64,000 nt of DNA from an uncultured Marivita sp. (GTDB lineage Bacteria; Pseudomonadota; Alphaproteobacteria; Rhodobacterales; Rhodobacteraceae), in contig NZ_CANKYW010000003.1 of assembly GCF_947488135.1 (NCBI RefSeq), forward strand, positions 186,001 to 250,000, given 5' to 3'. Every line of letters begins with the position of its first letter. The stretch's first letter is position 1. The position numbers were made by a program, and so were the translations under genes. Below the pieces are notes generated by a model, which saw only the letters and a list, made by a program, of their open reading frames with translations, did no database searches and was not told where the DNA came from. Shown here one piece after another: positions 1-11,076 of this stretch.

Positions 1-1
1 G

Positions 2-271
2 CCCGCCGTTGCCTACAAGCTGACAGACGGCGATCACGGCTTCACGCTCTATGACCTGTCCGAACGGGTGCGGATGCGCGGCTGGCAGATCGCCTCCTAC
101 CCGCTGCCTGCGGACCGGGAAAAGACCGTGGTTCAGCGTATCCTGATTCGCCATGGCGTCAGCCGCGATCTGGCCGCGCTGTTGCTGGAAGACATCAAAC
201 GCGCGCTGGAACATCTGTCGCAAAACCCGGTCCCGAATTCGACCGCCGGGCCGGGGTTTCATCATGGCTGA
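2..271 (+). CDS. gadB: Glutamate decarboxylase, C-terminal fragment
   Basis: The window opens inside this gene; only about 89 C-terminal residues are visible, in the frame starting at base 2. The stretch reading LYDLSERVRMRGWQ, followed by a proline-containing strand (YPLPAD) and an ending in FHHG, fits the C-terminal domain of PLP-dependent glutamate decarboxylase, which converts glutamate to GABA and consumes a cytoplasmic proton. The stop codon at 269-271 overlaps the ATG of the downstream exchanger gene by 8 bp, so the two are probably translated together. The PLP lysine and the start lie outside the window. Confidence 0.82.
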   Translation, partial: PAVAYKLTDGDHGFTLYDLSERVRMRGWQIASYPLPADREKTVVQRILIRHGVSRDLAALLLEDIKRALEHLSQNPVPNSTAGPGFHHG

Positions 272-2138
272 CCGATTGAAGTATCGTCTGGCAGCTTTTG
301 TGCCGGTCTCGCTTTTGGCCAAGCCGGCCTTTGCGCAGGAGGGGGCGGTTGCCGAAGCGGAACGGGTCATCGGACAGGTCTTTGACCGTGTCGAGCCGGT
401 GACGGAAGAAGGCCTTCACGGCTTCTTCCAACTGCTCGGCAATCAGCCGATCGCTTTCATCCTGCTGGCGCTGGCCCTTGGGACGCTGATCGGCAAGGCC
501 AGCGTCAAGGGCATCTCCCTCGGCTCCACGGCGGGCACGCTTCTGGTGGGGGTAATCCTGTCGATGATCGCCGAGGCCGCGTTCGACATCACCTATTCGA
601 TCCCTGGCATCCTGTCGTCCTTCATGCTGCTTTTGTTCATGTATGCGCTTGGGCTGAAGGTCGGGCCACAATTCTTTTCCGGACTGCGCAAGGGCGGTCT
701 GGCCTTCGTCGGGATCGGCCTCACGGTCTGGATCCTGAACTGGGTGATCTGCTATTTCGGCGCGGCGTTGGCGGGGCTGGACCCGGGTTACGCGACCGGC
801 CTCATCTCGGGCAGTTACACGATCACCGCGATCCTCGGCGTCGGGCAAAGCGCGCTGGACAGTGGCGCCTATCTCCCGCCCGACGGGATCAGCGCGGAGG
901 AGGTGGGTGCCAACATGGCCGCCGCCTATGCGATCAGCTACGTGCTTTCCAGCGTCGGGATCATCCTGCTGATCCGCTACCTGCCGCGCATCTTCGGGCA
1001 TGATGCGGCCGCCGACGCCAAGCTGGCCGAGGCGGAATATAGTGGCGGCGCCACCGATCCCGTGCCCGGCGCGCCCGGGGCGCTGACCATGGGCTTTTCC
1101 CCCTACGATCTGCGCGCCTTCACCGTGACCCACAAGGGCTTCATAGGTCGCAGTGTCGCGCAATTGGCATCGGACTTCCCCAAGGCTCCCATCCTGCGGG
1201 TCGTGCGGGATGGCGCAGTTCTGGACCCCGCCGATAATCCCACAATCGCGTCAGGCGACATCGTCACCGTACGCGCAAACGTGCATGATTTGATCCTCGA
1301 AGAGGGCGAGCTGATCGGACCGGAATCCGACGATATCCTCGCGCGAAACATCCCGATGGAGGTGGCCGACATCCATGTCGGATCCCATGCGGTCAGCGGG
1401 AAATCGTTGACGGAGCTGGAACGCGAAGGCCATGGCGGTGTGGAGGTACAGGCGCATTTTCGCGCGGGCAACGAACTGCCGCTCGGGCCGCAGAGCGACG
1501 TGCGCTTCGGCGATGTGCTGCGCCTGACGGGCCCTGATGCCGCGCTCAAGGCGGCGGCGCACCAGCTTGGCGGGCGGGCGATCCTGCCCTCGTTCAAGTC
1601 CGAGGTGCTTTACCTCGCGCTGGCCATGCTGGTGGGTTACCTCGTCGGTATCGTCACGGTGACGATCTCCGGCATCCCTTTCGCGCTCGGCACATCCGCG
1701 GGCTGCATCCTTGCGGGCGTCGCGGTCAGTTATGTCCGCAGCCGCAACCCCGAGTTCGGCGGCCCGGTGCATGAAGGCGCGCGCAGTTTCCTGCAAGATT
1801 TCGGCCTGAACACGTTTGTGGCCGTGCTGTCGGCGAATGTCGGACCCAAAGTCATCTCGGCCTTGGGGGGTGACACGATCCTCTGGCTGGCGCTGATCGG
1901 AACGGCCGGTGCGCTTATCCCGCCCCTGATCGCCTTCTGGGTCGGGATCAAGGTCTTTGGCCTGAATTCCGTCATCGCCGATGGGGCCACGACCGGCGGG
2001 CGCAACAGCACACCGGGCCTGAACGCGATCATCGAGGAATCCGGCAGCTCCGTCGCGGCCGTGCCGTACCCGGTGAGCTATGCGCTCACGACTGTTCTTG
2101 CGCTGATCGGCGGGTATTTCTCGATGATCCTGTCGTGA
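264..2138 (+). CDS. aspT: AspT-type amino-acid exchanger
   Basis: The 624-residue protein has two hydrophobic halves of about five helices each, separated by a soluble region of roughly residues 270-430 that carries two TrkA-C (RCK_C) domains. This is the AspT/YidE layout of the aspartate:alanine exchanger family. The start at 264 was chosen because it overlaps the decarboxylase stop; a longer open frame starting at 153 lies inside that gene. Residues 1-24 look like a signal peptide ending in AFA, an uncommon addition. AspT normally couples aspartate uptake to alanine export next to an aspartate decarboxylase. The glutamate decarboxylase neighbour suggests glutamate/GABA exchange here, which is inference. 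Confidence 0.75.
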   Translation: MADRLKYRLAAFVPVSLLAKPAFAQEGAVAEAERVIGQVFDRVEPVTEEGLHGFFQLLGNQPIAFILLALALGTLIGKASVKGISLGSTAGTLLVGVILSMIAEAAFDITYSIPGILSSFMLLLFMYALGLKVGPQFFSGLRKGGLAFVGIGLTVWILNWVICYFGAALAGLDPGYATGLISGSYTITAILGVGQSALDSGAYLPPDGISAEEVGANMAAAYAISYVLSSVGIILLIRYLPRIFGHDAAADAKLAEAEYSGGATDPVPGAPGALTMGFSPYDLRAFTVTHKGFIGRSVAQLASDFPKAPILRVVRDGAVLDPADNPTIASGDIVTVRANVHDLILEEGELIGPESDDILARNIPMEVADIHVGSHAVSGKSLTELEREGHGGVEVQAHFRAGNELPLGPQSDVRFGDVLRLTGPDAALKAAAHQLGGRAILPSFKSEVLYLALAMLVGYLVGIVTVTISGIPFALGTSAGCILAGVAVSYVRSRNPEFGGPVHEGARSFLQDFGLNTFVAVLSANVGPKVISALGGDTILWLALIGTAGALIPPLIAFWVGIKVFGLNSVIADGATTGGRNSTPGLNAIIEESGSSVAAVPYPVSYALTTVLALIGGYFSMILS

Positions 2139-2183
2139 CGCGCAGCTTTCCAGAGGCGGACAGGACCACCGCAAGTCTGGAAA

Positions 2184-2197
2184 TTGACGAACATCAA
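2184..2197 (+). promoter_or_regulatory. FNR/FixK-type operator upstream of arcD
   Basis: TTGAC-GAAC-ATCAA matches nine of the ten conserved positions of the FNR/FixK consensus TTGAT-N4-ATCAA. It lies 77 bp before the arcD start, in the 135-bp gap after aspT. It fits low-oxygen activation of the arginine deiminase/N-ATPase run by a Crp/Fnr protein. The transcription start is not known. Confidence 0.6.
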
Positions 2198-2273
2198 ACC
2201 TGCAACATCCAGTCCTGTCACTTCTAACGTGAACAAAGGTGCAAGCGCCCCTTGAACACAGAGGAGAAAGCCG

Positions 2274-3743
2274 ATGCCGACCGACGTGATTGCAAAGGAC
2301 GATCCATCGACTCAAAGCAACTCCGGCTCCTTGGGGCTTTTGCCGCTGACCGCACTCGTGGTCGGTTCCATGATCGGCGGCGGGGTTTTCAGCTTGCCGC
2401 AGAACATGGCGCGCGGCGCATCCGCCGGGGCAATCACCATCGGTTGGCTTATTACCGGTGTCGGGATGCTGGCGCTTGCCTTCGTCTACAAAAACCTGTC
2501 CACCCGCAAACCCGGGCTGGACGCGGGACCCTATTCCTATGCGCGCGCGGGTTTCGGCAATTTTGTCGGGTTCAACAGCGCCTGGGGCTATTGGCTCAGC
2601 GCCTGGCTCGGCAACGTGTCCTACGCCGTTCTGATCTTTGGCGCGCTCAGCTACTTTTACGCGCCCTTCGGCGAAGAGGGGAATACCTGGCAGGCCATCG
2701 TCGGCGCTTCGGTCTGCCTGTGGCTTGTCCACGCGCTGGTTCTGGCAGGTGTGCGACAGGCCGCAATCATCAACCTGATCACGACGATCGCCAAGCTGGG
2801 GCCGATTTTCCTGTTTATCGTGCTCGCCCTCGTGGCGTTCAACATGCCGACGTTCCAGCTGGATTTCTGGGGCACCGAAACGCTGTCACTGGGCAGCATC
2901 ACGACCCAGGTGCAAAGCACGATGCTGGTCACACTTTGGGTGTTTATCGGGATCGAAGGCGCCAGTGTCGGATCAGGACGCGCGCGCAAGCGCAGCGACA
3001 TCGGCAAGGCCACCATCCTTGGTTTCGTGACGGTGCTGCTGCTCTACCTGCTCGTGTCACTCTTGTCGCTTGGCGTCATGTCGCAACCAGAACTCGCGGC
3101 GCTGCCTGCCGCAGCGTCCATGGCAAACGTTCTGGAATCCGTGGTCGGGCCCTGGGGATCGGTGCTGGTCAGGATCGGTCTCGTGATCTCGGTCGCCGGC
3201 GCTTTCCTGAGTTGGACCCTGCTGGCCGCCGAAATTCCGTTCCGCGCCGCGAAGGAAGGAATGTTGCCCGAGATATTCGCCAAAGAGAACGACAATGGCT
3301 CCCCGTCCGGTGCACTCTGGATCACCAATGTCTGCGTTCAGATCGTTCTCATTGTGACGCTCTACGCGAATTCGACCTATCTTGCGCTTTTCTACATCGC
3401 ATCGACGGCCATCCTTGTGCCTTACGTGTTCTCGGGCGCCTATGCGCTCAAGCTTGCGATCACCGGCGAAAGCTATGGTTCGCAAGAGGGGCGTGGAGGC
3501 GACATGGCCATCGGAGCGTTGGCAACGGTCTATGGCGCGTGGCTCGTCTATGCGGCAGGTCCGGCATATCTGTTGATGTGCGCCATCCTCTATGCCGTGG
3601 GCATTCCGGTCTATCTTTGGGCCCGCAAATCACATGACGAAAAAGCCTTCGCTCCTGCCGAAGTCCTGATTGCGATCGGGCTTGTCGGAGCCGCGATCGT
3701 CGCCGCCTACCTCATGTCGACCGGCGCGATCAGCGCCCTGTGA
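2274..3743 (+). CDS. arcD: Arginine:ornithine antiporter (APC family)
   Basis: This 489-residue protein has about 12-13 hydrophobic segments. The first helix carries a GSMIGGGVF motif, the substrate-backbone binding motif of the amino acid-polyamine-organocation (APC) family. IGIEGASVGSGRARKRSDIGKA near residue 230 matches the basic amino acid/polyamine antiporter group (ArcD/LysP-like). In the arginine deiminase pathway it imports arginine and exports ornithine without net energy cost. A GAGGAGAAAG ribosome-binding site precedes the ATG. It is the first gene of the arc-SDR-atp run, behind an FNR-like box. Confidence 0.88.
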   Translation: MPTDVIAKDDPSTQSNSGSLGLLPLTALVVGSMIGGGVFSLPQNMARGASAGAITIGWLITGVGMLALAFVYKNLSTRKPGLDAGPYSYARAGFGNFVGFNSAWGYWLSAWLGNVSYAVLIFGALSYFYAPFGEEGNTWQAIVGASVCLWLVHALVLAGVRQAAIINLITTIAKLGPIFLFIVLALVAFNMPTFQLDFWGTETLSLGSITTQVQSTMLVTLWVFIGIEGASVGSGRARKRSDIGKATILGFVTVLLLYLLVSLLSLGVMSQPELAALPAAASMANVLESVVGPWGSVLVRIGLVISVAGAFLSWTLLAAEIPFRAAKEGMLPEIFAKENDNGSPSGALWITNVCVQIVLIVTLYANSTYLALFYIASTAILVPYVFSGAYALKLAITGESYGSQEGRGGDMAIGALATVYGAWLVYAAGPAYLLMCAILYAVGIPVYLWARKSHDEKAFAPAEVLIAIGLVGAAIVAAYLMSTGAISAL

Positions 3744-3770
3744 TTCACGTAATTGGAAAGGAAGCCTGTC

Positions 3771-5003
3771 ATGGAACGTGATGACAAACTCGGCGTGTAT
3801 TCCGAAACCGGACGCTTGCGACAGGTCATCGTCTGCCGCCCCGGGCTGGCCCATCGCCGCCTGACGCCCGCCAACTGTCAGGACCTGCTGTTCGATGATG
3901 TTTTCTGGGTCAAGCAGGCGCAGAAGGATCACGATGTTTTTGCGCAGACTATGCGCGACGAAGGCGTCGAGGTGCTGGATGTGAACGACCTGCTGGCCGA
4001 AACGCTGGACATCGCGGAGGGCCGCGACTGGATCCTCGATCACCGCATCACACCGGATCAAATCGGAGTGGGGATGCTGCCGGATCTGCGCGCCTGGATG
4101 GACGAATTGCCGGGCACGAAACTGGCCGAATACCTGCTGGGCGGTCTCGCCACCGACGATCTGCCCTTCACGCCATCGGGGCTGTTCGGCAGCTACCTCG
4201 GCCCGCATGGCTTCATCCTGCCGCCGCTGCCGAATGCGCTCTTTACGCGGGACAATTCGGCGTGGATCTTCGGCGGGGTGTCGGTGAACCCGATGTTCTG
4301 GCCCGCCCGGCGACCCGAAACGCTGCTCAACACGGCGATCTACAAGTTCCACCCCAAATTCGTCGGCAAGACCACGATCCACTTCGGCGATCCGACGCTC
4401 GATCATGGGCTGGCGACGGTCGAGGGGGGCGATATCATGCCCGTCGGCGATGGCACCGTGCTTGTCGGCATGGGGGAACGTTCCTCGCCGCAAGGTATCG
4501 GCCAACTGGCCGAGGCGCTGTTCGACACGGGCGTGGCGCAGCGGGTGCTGGCCTTTGCCATCCCAAAATCGCGGGCGGCGATGCATCTCGACACGGTGTT
4601 CACGCTATGCGGCGGCGATGTCGTGACCACGTTCAAGGAGGTCGCGGACGAGTTGGTCTGCTACGACATCCGGCCGGGCGAAGGGCTGGCCCCCTTGCAG
4701 TTCCGCCACGACCCCCGGCCCATCTTCGACATCGTGGCCGAGGTCCTGGGCTACAAGCGCCTGACCGTTGTTCCCACCGGCGGCGATACCGAGGAAGAGC
4801 GGTCGCGCGAGCAGTGGAACGATGGCAACAACGTGCTGGCGCTCAGGCCCGGTGTGGTCATCGGTTACGACCGCAATGATGACACCAACGCCGCTTTGAA
4901 AGCCGCCGGGATCGAGGTCCTGGCCATCCCGGGCGCCGAGCTGGGCCGTGGGCGTGGCGGCGGGCACTGCATGAGCTGCCCGACCATCCGTGACGCCGTC
5001 TGA
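3771..5003 (+). CDS. arcA: Arginine deiminase
   Basis: The 410-residue protein hydrolyses arginine to citrulline and ammonia. The C-terminus carries [13 protein letters not shown], with C400 as the catalytic nucleophile and H399 beside it. [10 protein letters not shown] near residue 160 is another conserved arginine deiminase block. An in-frame TTG at 3753 is possible, but the ATG at 3771 follows the ribosome-binding stretch GGAAAGGAAG at good distance, so I chose it. It is second in the arcDABC order, 27 bp after arcD. Released ammonia would raise cytoplasmic pH. Confidence 0.95.
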   Translation: MERDDKLGVYSETGRLRQVIVCRPGLAHRRLTPANCQDLLFDDVFWVKQAQKDHDVFAQTMRDEGVEVLDVNDLLAETLDIAEGRDWILDHRITPDQIGVGMLPDLRAWMDELPGTKLAEYLLGGLATDDLPFTPSGLFGSYLGPHGFILPPLPNALFTRDNSAWIFGGVSVNPMFWPARRPETLLNTAIYKFHPKFVGKTTIHFGDPTLDHGLATVEGGDIMPVGDGTVLVGMGERSSPQGIGQLAEALFDTGVAQRVLAFAIPKSRAAMHLDTVFTLCGGDVVTTFKEVADELVCYDIRPGEGLAPLQFRHDPRPIFDIVAEVLGYKRLTVVPTGGDTEEERSREQWNDGNNVLALRPGVVIGYDRNDDTNAALKAAGIEVLAIPGAELGRGRGGGHCMSCPTIRDAV

Positions 5004-5020
5004 AGCTGAAAGGAAAGACA

Positions 5021-6022
5021 ATGGCCTACAATCTCAAGAACCGGCATTTCCTGACGCTGCGTGATTTCACACCGCGCGAGATCGCGTTCCTGCTCAAGCT
5101 GGCGACTGATTTGAAGGCGGCGAAATACGCCGGGACCGAACAGCCCAAGCTGCAAGGCAAAGACATCGCGCTGATCTTCGAGAAGGACAGCACGCGCACG
5201 CGGGTGGGCTTCGAGGTGGCGGCCTACGACCAGGGGGCGCGTGTGACCTATCTGGGTCCGACGGGTTCGCATATCGGGCACAAGGACTCGGTCAAGGATA
5301 CCGCGCGGGTGCTGGGCAGGATCTATGATGCCATTGAATATCGCGGGTTCGGCCAAAAGGTCGTGGAGCAATTGGCCGAATTCTCGGGCGTGCCGGTGTA
5401 TAACGGCCTGACGAACGAGTTTCACCCGACCCAGATCCTCGCCGATTTCCTGACCATGCAGGAGCATGTCGAAAAGCCGTTGCACCAGGTGGCCTATGCC
5501 TTTCTCGGCGATGCCGGGAACAATATGGGTGACAGCCTTCTGATCGGCGGGGCGAAGATGGGCATGGATGTGCGGCTTTGCGCGCCCAAGGCCTGCTGGC
5601 CGAAGCAAGAAATCATCGACGAGGCCGAGGGAATCGCGCAGCACACCGGCGCGCGTGTAACGATCACCGAAGATGTGGATGCGGCCGTTGAGGGCGCCGA
5701 TTTCATCTACACCGATGTCTGGGTGTCCATGGGCGAGCCAAAGGAGAAATGGGCCGAACGTATCGCTCTGCTCAAACCCTATCAGGTGACGACAGAGATG
5801 ATGGCGAAAACCGGCAATCCGCGCGTCCGGTTCATGCATTGCCTGCCCGCTTTCCACAACACAGAGACGATTGTGGGCGCCGAGATCAAGGCGGAGTTTG
5901 GCCTGGATGCGATGGAAGTGACGGAAGAGGTGTTTGAAAGCCCCGCCTCGATCGTGTTCGATCAGGCGGAAAACCGGATGCACACGATCAAGGCGGTGCT
6001 TGTCGCCACATTAGGGGCCTGA
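5021..6022 (+). CDS. arcB: Ornithine carbamoyltransferase, catabolic type by context
   Basis: The 333-residue protein carries the carbamoyl-phosphate motif STRTR at residues 57-61 and the ornithine-loop motif HCLPAFH near residues 272-278. It interconverts citrulline plus phosphate with ornithine plus carbamoyl phosphate. Its place between arcA (17 bp upstream) and arcC (start 1 bp after the stop) indicates the catabolic direction. Length and motifs are normal for the family. Sequence alone does not separate ArcB from the anabolic ArgF; the call rests on context. Confidence 0.95.
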   Translation: MAYNLKNRHFLTLRDFTPREIAFLLKLATDLKAAKYAGTEQPKLQGKDIALIFEKDSTRTRVGFEVAAYDQGARVTYLGPTGSHIGHKDSVKDTARVLGRIYDAIEYRGFGQKVVEQLAEFSGVPVYNGLTNEFHPTQILADFLTMQEHVEKPLHQVAYAFLGDAGNNMGDSLLIGGAKMGMDVRLCAPKACWPKQEIIDEAEGIAQHTGARVTITEDVDAAVEGADFIYTDVWVSMGEPKEKWAERIALLKPYQVTTEMMAKTGNPRVRFMHCLPAFHNTETIVGAEIKAEFGLDAMEVTEEVFESPASIVFDQAENRMHTIKAVLVATLGA

Positions 6023-6023
6023 G

Positions 6024-6950
6024 ATGTTGGTTGTCGCGGCTATAGGGGGTAATGCCCTGCTGCAACGGGGTGAACCGCTGACAGCGGAGCGGCAGCGCGC
6101 CAATGTGCGGGTTGCAGCGACGGCTCTGGCGCAGATCGTGCGCGCCGGTCACCAATTGATCGTGACCCACGGCAACGGCCCTCAGGTAGGTTTGCTGGCT
6201 CTTCAGGGCGCCGCCTACAAGCCGGATGAGGCCTACCCGCTGGATGTGCTGGGGGCCGAGACCGAAGGGATGATCGGCTACCTGATCGAGCAGGAGCTGG
6301 AAAATGCTCTGGGACACGATCACGCCGTTGCAACCCTGCTGACGCAAGTGGTCGTCGATCCAAAAGACCCGGCATTCCGTAACCCGACAAAGTTCGTCGG
6401 TCCGGTCTATTCCCAAGCCGAGGCAAAGGCCCGCGCGCAAGCGGCTGGATGGACCATTGCGCAGGATGGGGACCACTGGCGCAGGGTGGTGCCGTCCCCG
6501 AAACCGATCGAGATTCCCGACTTGCGGGTGCTGCGCCTTCTGCTGGATCAGAACGTAACTGTGGTGTGCGCCGGAGGCGGGGGCATTCCGGTGATGCGCC
6601 GCGACGATGGGTCGCTGGCCGGCGTCGAGGCCGTGATCGACAAGGACGCCGCCAGCGCGCTGCTGGCGTCTGACATCGGGGCGGACGCGCTGTTGCTGCT
6701 GACCGATGTCGATGCGGTCTATCAGGGCTTTGGCACCGATCAAGCGATGCCCCTCGCCGATCTGACGCCTGACGAAGGTCGCGCGCTGGACATGCCGAAG
6801 GGGTCGATGGGCCCGAAACTTCTGGCGGCGTGCGACTTTGCCGACCGCGGCGGCCTCAGCGGGATAGGCCGCCTGGCCGACGCCCTTGCGATCCTTAACG
6901 GAACATCCGGCACCCGGATTACGCGAAACAAGACAGGAGAGAACCAATGA
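6024..6950 (+). CDS. arcC: Carbamate kinase
   Basis: This 308-residue protein belongs to the amino acid kinase fold. The N-terminus reads AIGGNALLQRGE, THGNGPQVGLLA follows near residue 50, and the nucleotide-binding end has SMGPKLLAACDFA. It transfers phosphate from carbamoyl phosphate to ADP, giving ATP, CO2 and ammonia, the only ATP-yielding step of the pathway. The start codon follows the arcB stop directly, and its end overlaps the next gene by 4 bp (ATGA). The ATP may feed the N-ATPase encoded downstream. Confidence 0.95.
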   Translation: MLVVAAIGGNALLQRGEPLTAERQRANVRVAATALAQIVRAGHQLIVTHGNGPQVGLLALQGAAYKPDEAYPLDVLGAETEGMIGYLIEQELENALGHDHAVATLLTQVVVDPKDPAFRNPTKFVGPVYSQAEAKARAQAAGWTIAQDGDHWRRVVPSPKPIEIPDLRVLRLLLDQNVTVVCAGGGGIPVMRRDDGSLAGVEAVIDKDAASALLASDIGADALLLLTDVDAVYQGFGTDQAMPLADLTPDEGRALDMPKGSMGPKLLAACDFADRGGLSGIGRLADALAILNGTSGTRITRNKTGENQ

Positions 6951-7717
6951 AACGACTGGACAACAAGATCGCGCTGATCACCGGTGGGGCGGCCGGCATC
7001 GGGCTGGAAACCGCGCGGGTGTTTCTGGACGAGGGCGCAAAAGTCGCATTGGTGGATCTGAAGGCCGAAGAACTGGAAAAGGCCGCCGCCGATCTTGGCA
7101 ATGGCGACGATGTTCTGACCATCGCCGCCGATGTTTCCTCGCAAGAGGACTCGGCGCGCTATGTGCAGGCGGCGCTTGAGCGGTTCGGTCGCATCGACAT
7201 TTTTTTCAACAATGCCGGGATCGAGGGCAGGGTCGCGCCGCTGGTCGATCAGGACATGGCTGATTTCGACCGGGTGATGGCGGTCAATGTCCGAGGGGCA
7301 TTTCTCGGGCTGAAGCATGTCCTGCCGGTGATGATGCGCCAAAACTCCGGCAGCGTCATCAACATGTCCTCCATCGCCGGACTAAAGGGCAGCCCGAATG
7401 TGGCCCCTTACATCACATCGAAACATGCCGTCGTGGGCCTGACCCGCGCCGCCGCGATCGAGGCGGCATCGGCGAGTGTACGCGTCAATTCCGTGCACCC
7501 CTCGCCGGTCAACACGCGGATGATGCGATCTCTGGAAGAGGGGTTCGACCCCGGCCATGGCGCCGAAATCCAGCAGCAACTTGCGGCGTCGATCCCACTT
7601 GCGCGCTATGGTGAGACACGGGATGTCGCGAACCTTGTGCTTTTCCTTGCGTCTGACGAGTCGGCGTTCATAACCGGGGCGCAGTTCCCCGTCGACGGCG
7701 GCATGGCCGCAGGCTGA
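6947..7717 (+). CDS. Short-chain dehydrogenase/reductase (SDR)
   Basis: This 256-residue classical SDR has the cofactor motif TGGAAGIG near residue 13, NNAG near residue 89, a catalytic serine in INMSSIAG, and YITSK as the YxxxK active site. An acidic residue (VDLK) after the second strand favours NAD over NADP. The substrate cannot be read from the sequence. It overlaps arcC by 4 bp and ends 3 bp before atpD, so it bridges the arginine deiminase and N-ATPase genes in one apparent transcript. Its role there is unknown. Confidence 0.85.
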   Translation: MKRLDNKIALITGGAAGIGLETARVFLDEGAKVALVDLKAEELEKAAADLGNGDDVLTIAADVSSQEDSARYVQAALERFGRIDIFFNNAGIEGRVAPLVDQDMADFDRVMAVNVRGAFLGLKHVLPVMMRQNSGSVINMSSIAGLKGSPNVAPYITSKHAVVGLTRAAAIEAASASVRVNSVHPSPVNTRMMRSLEEGFDPGHGAEIQQQLAASIPLARYGETRDVANLVLFLASDESAFITGAQFPVDGGMAAG

Positions 7718-9512
<1,795 letters not shown>

Positions 9513-9516
<4 letters not shown>

Positions 9517-9800
9517 ATTCGGATCCTGACAAATCCGCCGATGACATCGCGCGACACGCCAAGCGAATGAAATCCGCGCGCGAAGATCCGGGCCCAAGTC
9601 CGCTGCGCGGCATTGGCACCTTCGGAATGATCGGATGGTCCATCGCGGTGCCGACGGTTGGGGGCGCGTTTTTGGGGATATGGCTGGACCGCGTGGCGCC
9701 GCAGGGTTTTTCGTGGACCATTGCGCTAATCCTGGGCGGTGTCGTTCTGGGTGTGTTCATCGCCGCCGCCTGGGTGCAAAAAGAAGGAGACGGGAATTGA
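9513..9800 (+). CDS. atpQ: N-ATPase accessory membrane protein AtpQ (AtpI-like)
   Basis: This 95-residue protein has a charged N-terminus and two transmembrane helices (about residues 35-57 and 66-88), like AtpI assembly factors. It overlaps atpC by 4 bp. In N-ATPase operons atpQ and atpR take the place between epsilon and the a subunit and are thought to help assembly or Mg2+/c-ring insertion. The call rests mainly on size, topology and position. Confidence 0.82.
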
Positions 9801-10096
9801 TTGCAGTGGATTGGACGGCACTTGCCTTGGGGAGTGCCGCCGGGATGTTCATGAGCGTGCTTTTCTTCGCCGGACTTGCCCTTGGCATGAAACGCGCCAT
9901 ACGCACAGAACTCGCGGTTCAAACGCTTATCTTCAGCGCGGCCCTGCGGATCAGCCTGTTCCTGGCTTCGGGCTGGCTGGTCGTCATGCAGGCAGGGCCG
10001 TGGGCCTTTGCGGGATACGGTATCGCTTTTTTTGTTTGCCGCCGGATCGCCACTTCGATCGCCCGCAACCAGATCCCACAGGAGATCGGGGAATGA
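9797..10096 (+). CDS. atpR: N-ATPase accessory membrane protein AtpR
   Basis: This 99-residue protein has three predicted helices, including SAAGMFMSVLFFAGLALGM and SLFLASGWLVVMQAGPWAF. The start is taken as TTG at 9797, which overlaps the atpQ stop (TTGA) as elsewhere in this operon. A GTG at 9806 is an alternative. No soluble domain or catalytic motif is visible. AtpR is specific to N-ATPase operons, and position is strong support. Confidence 0.8.
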   Translation: MIAVDWTALALGSAAGMFMSVLFFAGLALGMKRAIRTELAVQTLIFSAALRISLFLASGWLVVMQAGPWAFAGYGIAFFVCRRIATSIARNQIPQEIGE

Positions 10097-10788
10097 CGCT
10101 TTCGCCCGACGACATGATCATGTTTGTGGTTTGGGGAATTCCCATCAATGCGACTGTTTTCTACACGTGGATCGTGATGGGGGTTCTGACCGTCGCTTCC
10201 ATGCTCCTTACCCGCAACCTGCGTGCGGATGTGCCTCCGAACCGCTGGCGCACCGCGCTCGAAGTGATCGTGCAGGGCATTCAGAGCCAGATCGAGGAAA
10301 TCGCCGGGGGTCCGTCGCGGCACCTTCTCTATTTCGCAGGCACGCTGTTTCTGTTCGTCGCGGTATCCAACCTCCTCCTGGTGATCCCGGGGTTCGAGCC
10401 GCCGACCTCGTCACTCTCCACAACGACAGCTCTGGCCCTGTCCGTTCTCGTGGCCGTTCCGCTCTTCGGTATCACCAGCCGGGGCCTGGGGGGGTATCTG
10501 AAAACCTACCTCGAGCCGTCATTCATCATGCTGCCCTTCAACATCATCTCGGAGTTCTCGCGCGGCATCTCCCTCGCGATCCGTCTTTACGGCAACATCA
10601 TGAGCGGTGCGGTGATTGCGGCCATCCTGCTGACGGTGGCGCCGTTCTTCTTCCCGGTCGTTATGGACCTGCTCGGCCTGCTGACCGGCATGATTCAGGC
10701 CTACATTTTCGCGATCCTCGCCACCGTCTATATTTCAAGCGCGACCGCGCCTTCAAACCCGCCCACAACACAGGAGAACACTCCATGA
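10093..10788 (+). CDS. atpB: N-type ATPase a subunit
   Basis: The 231-residue membrane subunit carries the stator arginine in SLAIRLYGN (R164), needed for ion transfer to the c-ring. Upstream, FEPPTSSLSTTTALAL is the conserved segment leading into the half-channel helices. Its ATG overlaps the atpR stop. Together with atpE it forms the ion path through the membrane. Confidence 0.92.
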   Translation: MTLSPDDMIMFVVWGIPINATVFYTWIVMGVLTVASMLLTRNLRADVPPNRWRTALEVIVQGIQSQIEEIAGGPSRHLLYFAGTLFLFVAVSNLLLVIPGFEPPTSSLSTTTALALSVLVAVPLFGITSRGLGGYLKTYLEPSFIMLPFNIISEFSRGISLAIRLYGNIMSGAVIAAILLTVAPFFFPVVMDLLGLLTGMIQAYIFAILATVYISSATAPSNPPTTQENTP

Positions 10789-11072
10789 CCGATCTTGCGA
10801 TTATCGCAGCCGTCTCCATCTTCACAGCCGGGTTGACGGTGTCCTTCGGGGCCATCGGCCCGGCATTGGGCGAAGGCAGGGCGGCGGCCACGGCTTTGAG
10901 TGCGATCGCCCAGCAACCCGACGCGGCTTCGACCTTGTCGCGCACGCTATTCGTCAGCCTCGCGATGATCGAGTCGACGGCGATCTATTGTTTCGTCGTC
11001 GCCATGATTCTGATCTTCGCCAATCCGTTCTGGAACGCGGCTGTCGAAGCCGCAACGGCGGCGGGCGGCTGA
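10785..11072 (+). CDS. atpE: N-type ATPase c subunit
   Basis: The 95-residue hairpin has helix 1 reading GAIGPALGEGRA and helix 2 reading LAMIESTAIYCFVV. It has a carboxylate in each helix (E30 and E63), with E63 followed by S64 and T65. The ES-T pattern is typical of Na+-type c subunits, and double carboxylates mark N-type rings. A Burkholderia N-type ring with related features was reported as a proton-specific 17-mer, so ion type cannot be decided from sequence. The gene overlaps atpB by 4 bp. Confidence 0.93.
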   Translation: MTDLAIIAAVSIFTAGLTVSFGAIGPALGEGRAAATALSAIAQQPDAASTLSRTLFVSLAMIESTAIYCFVVAMILIFANPFWNAAVEAATAAGG

Positions 11073-11076
11073 GCCC

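Noticed and set aside
1251-2732. Open frame of 493 codons on the minus strand
   Set aside because: Antisense to aspT and the start of arcD, with no hydrophobic pattern or motif. Taken as a GC shadow.
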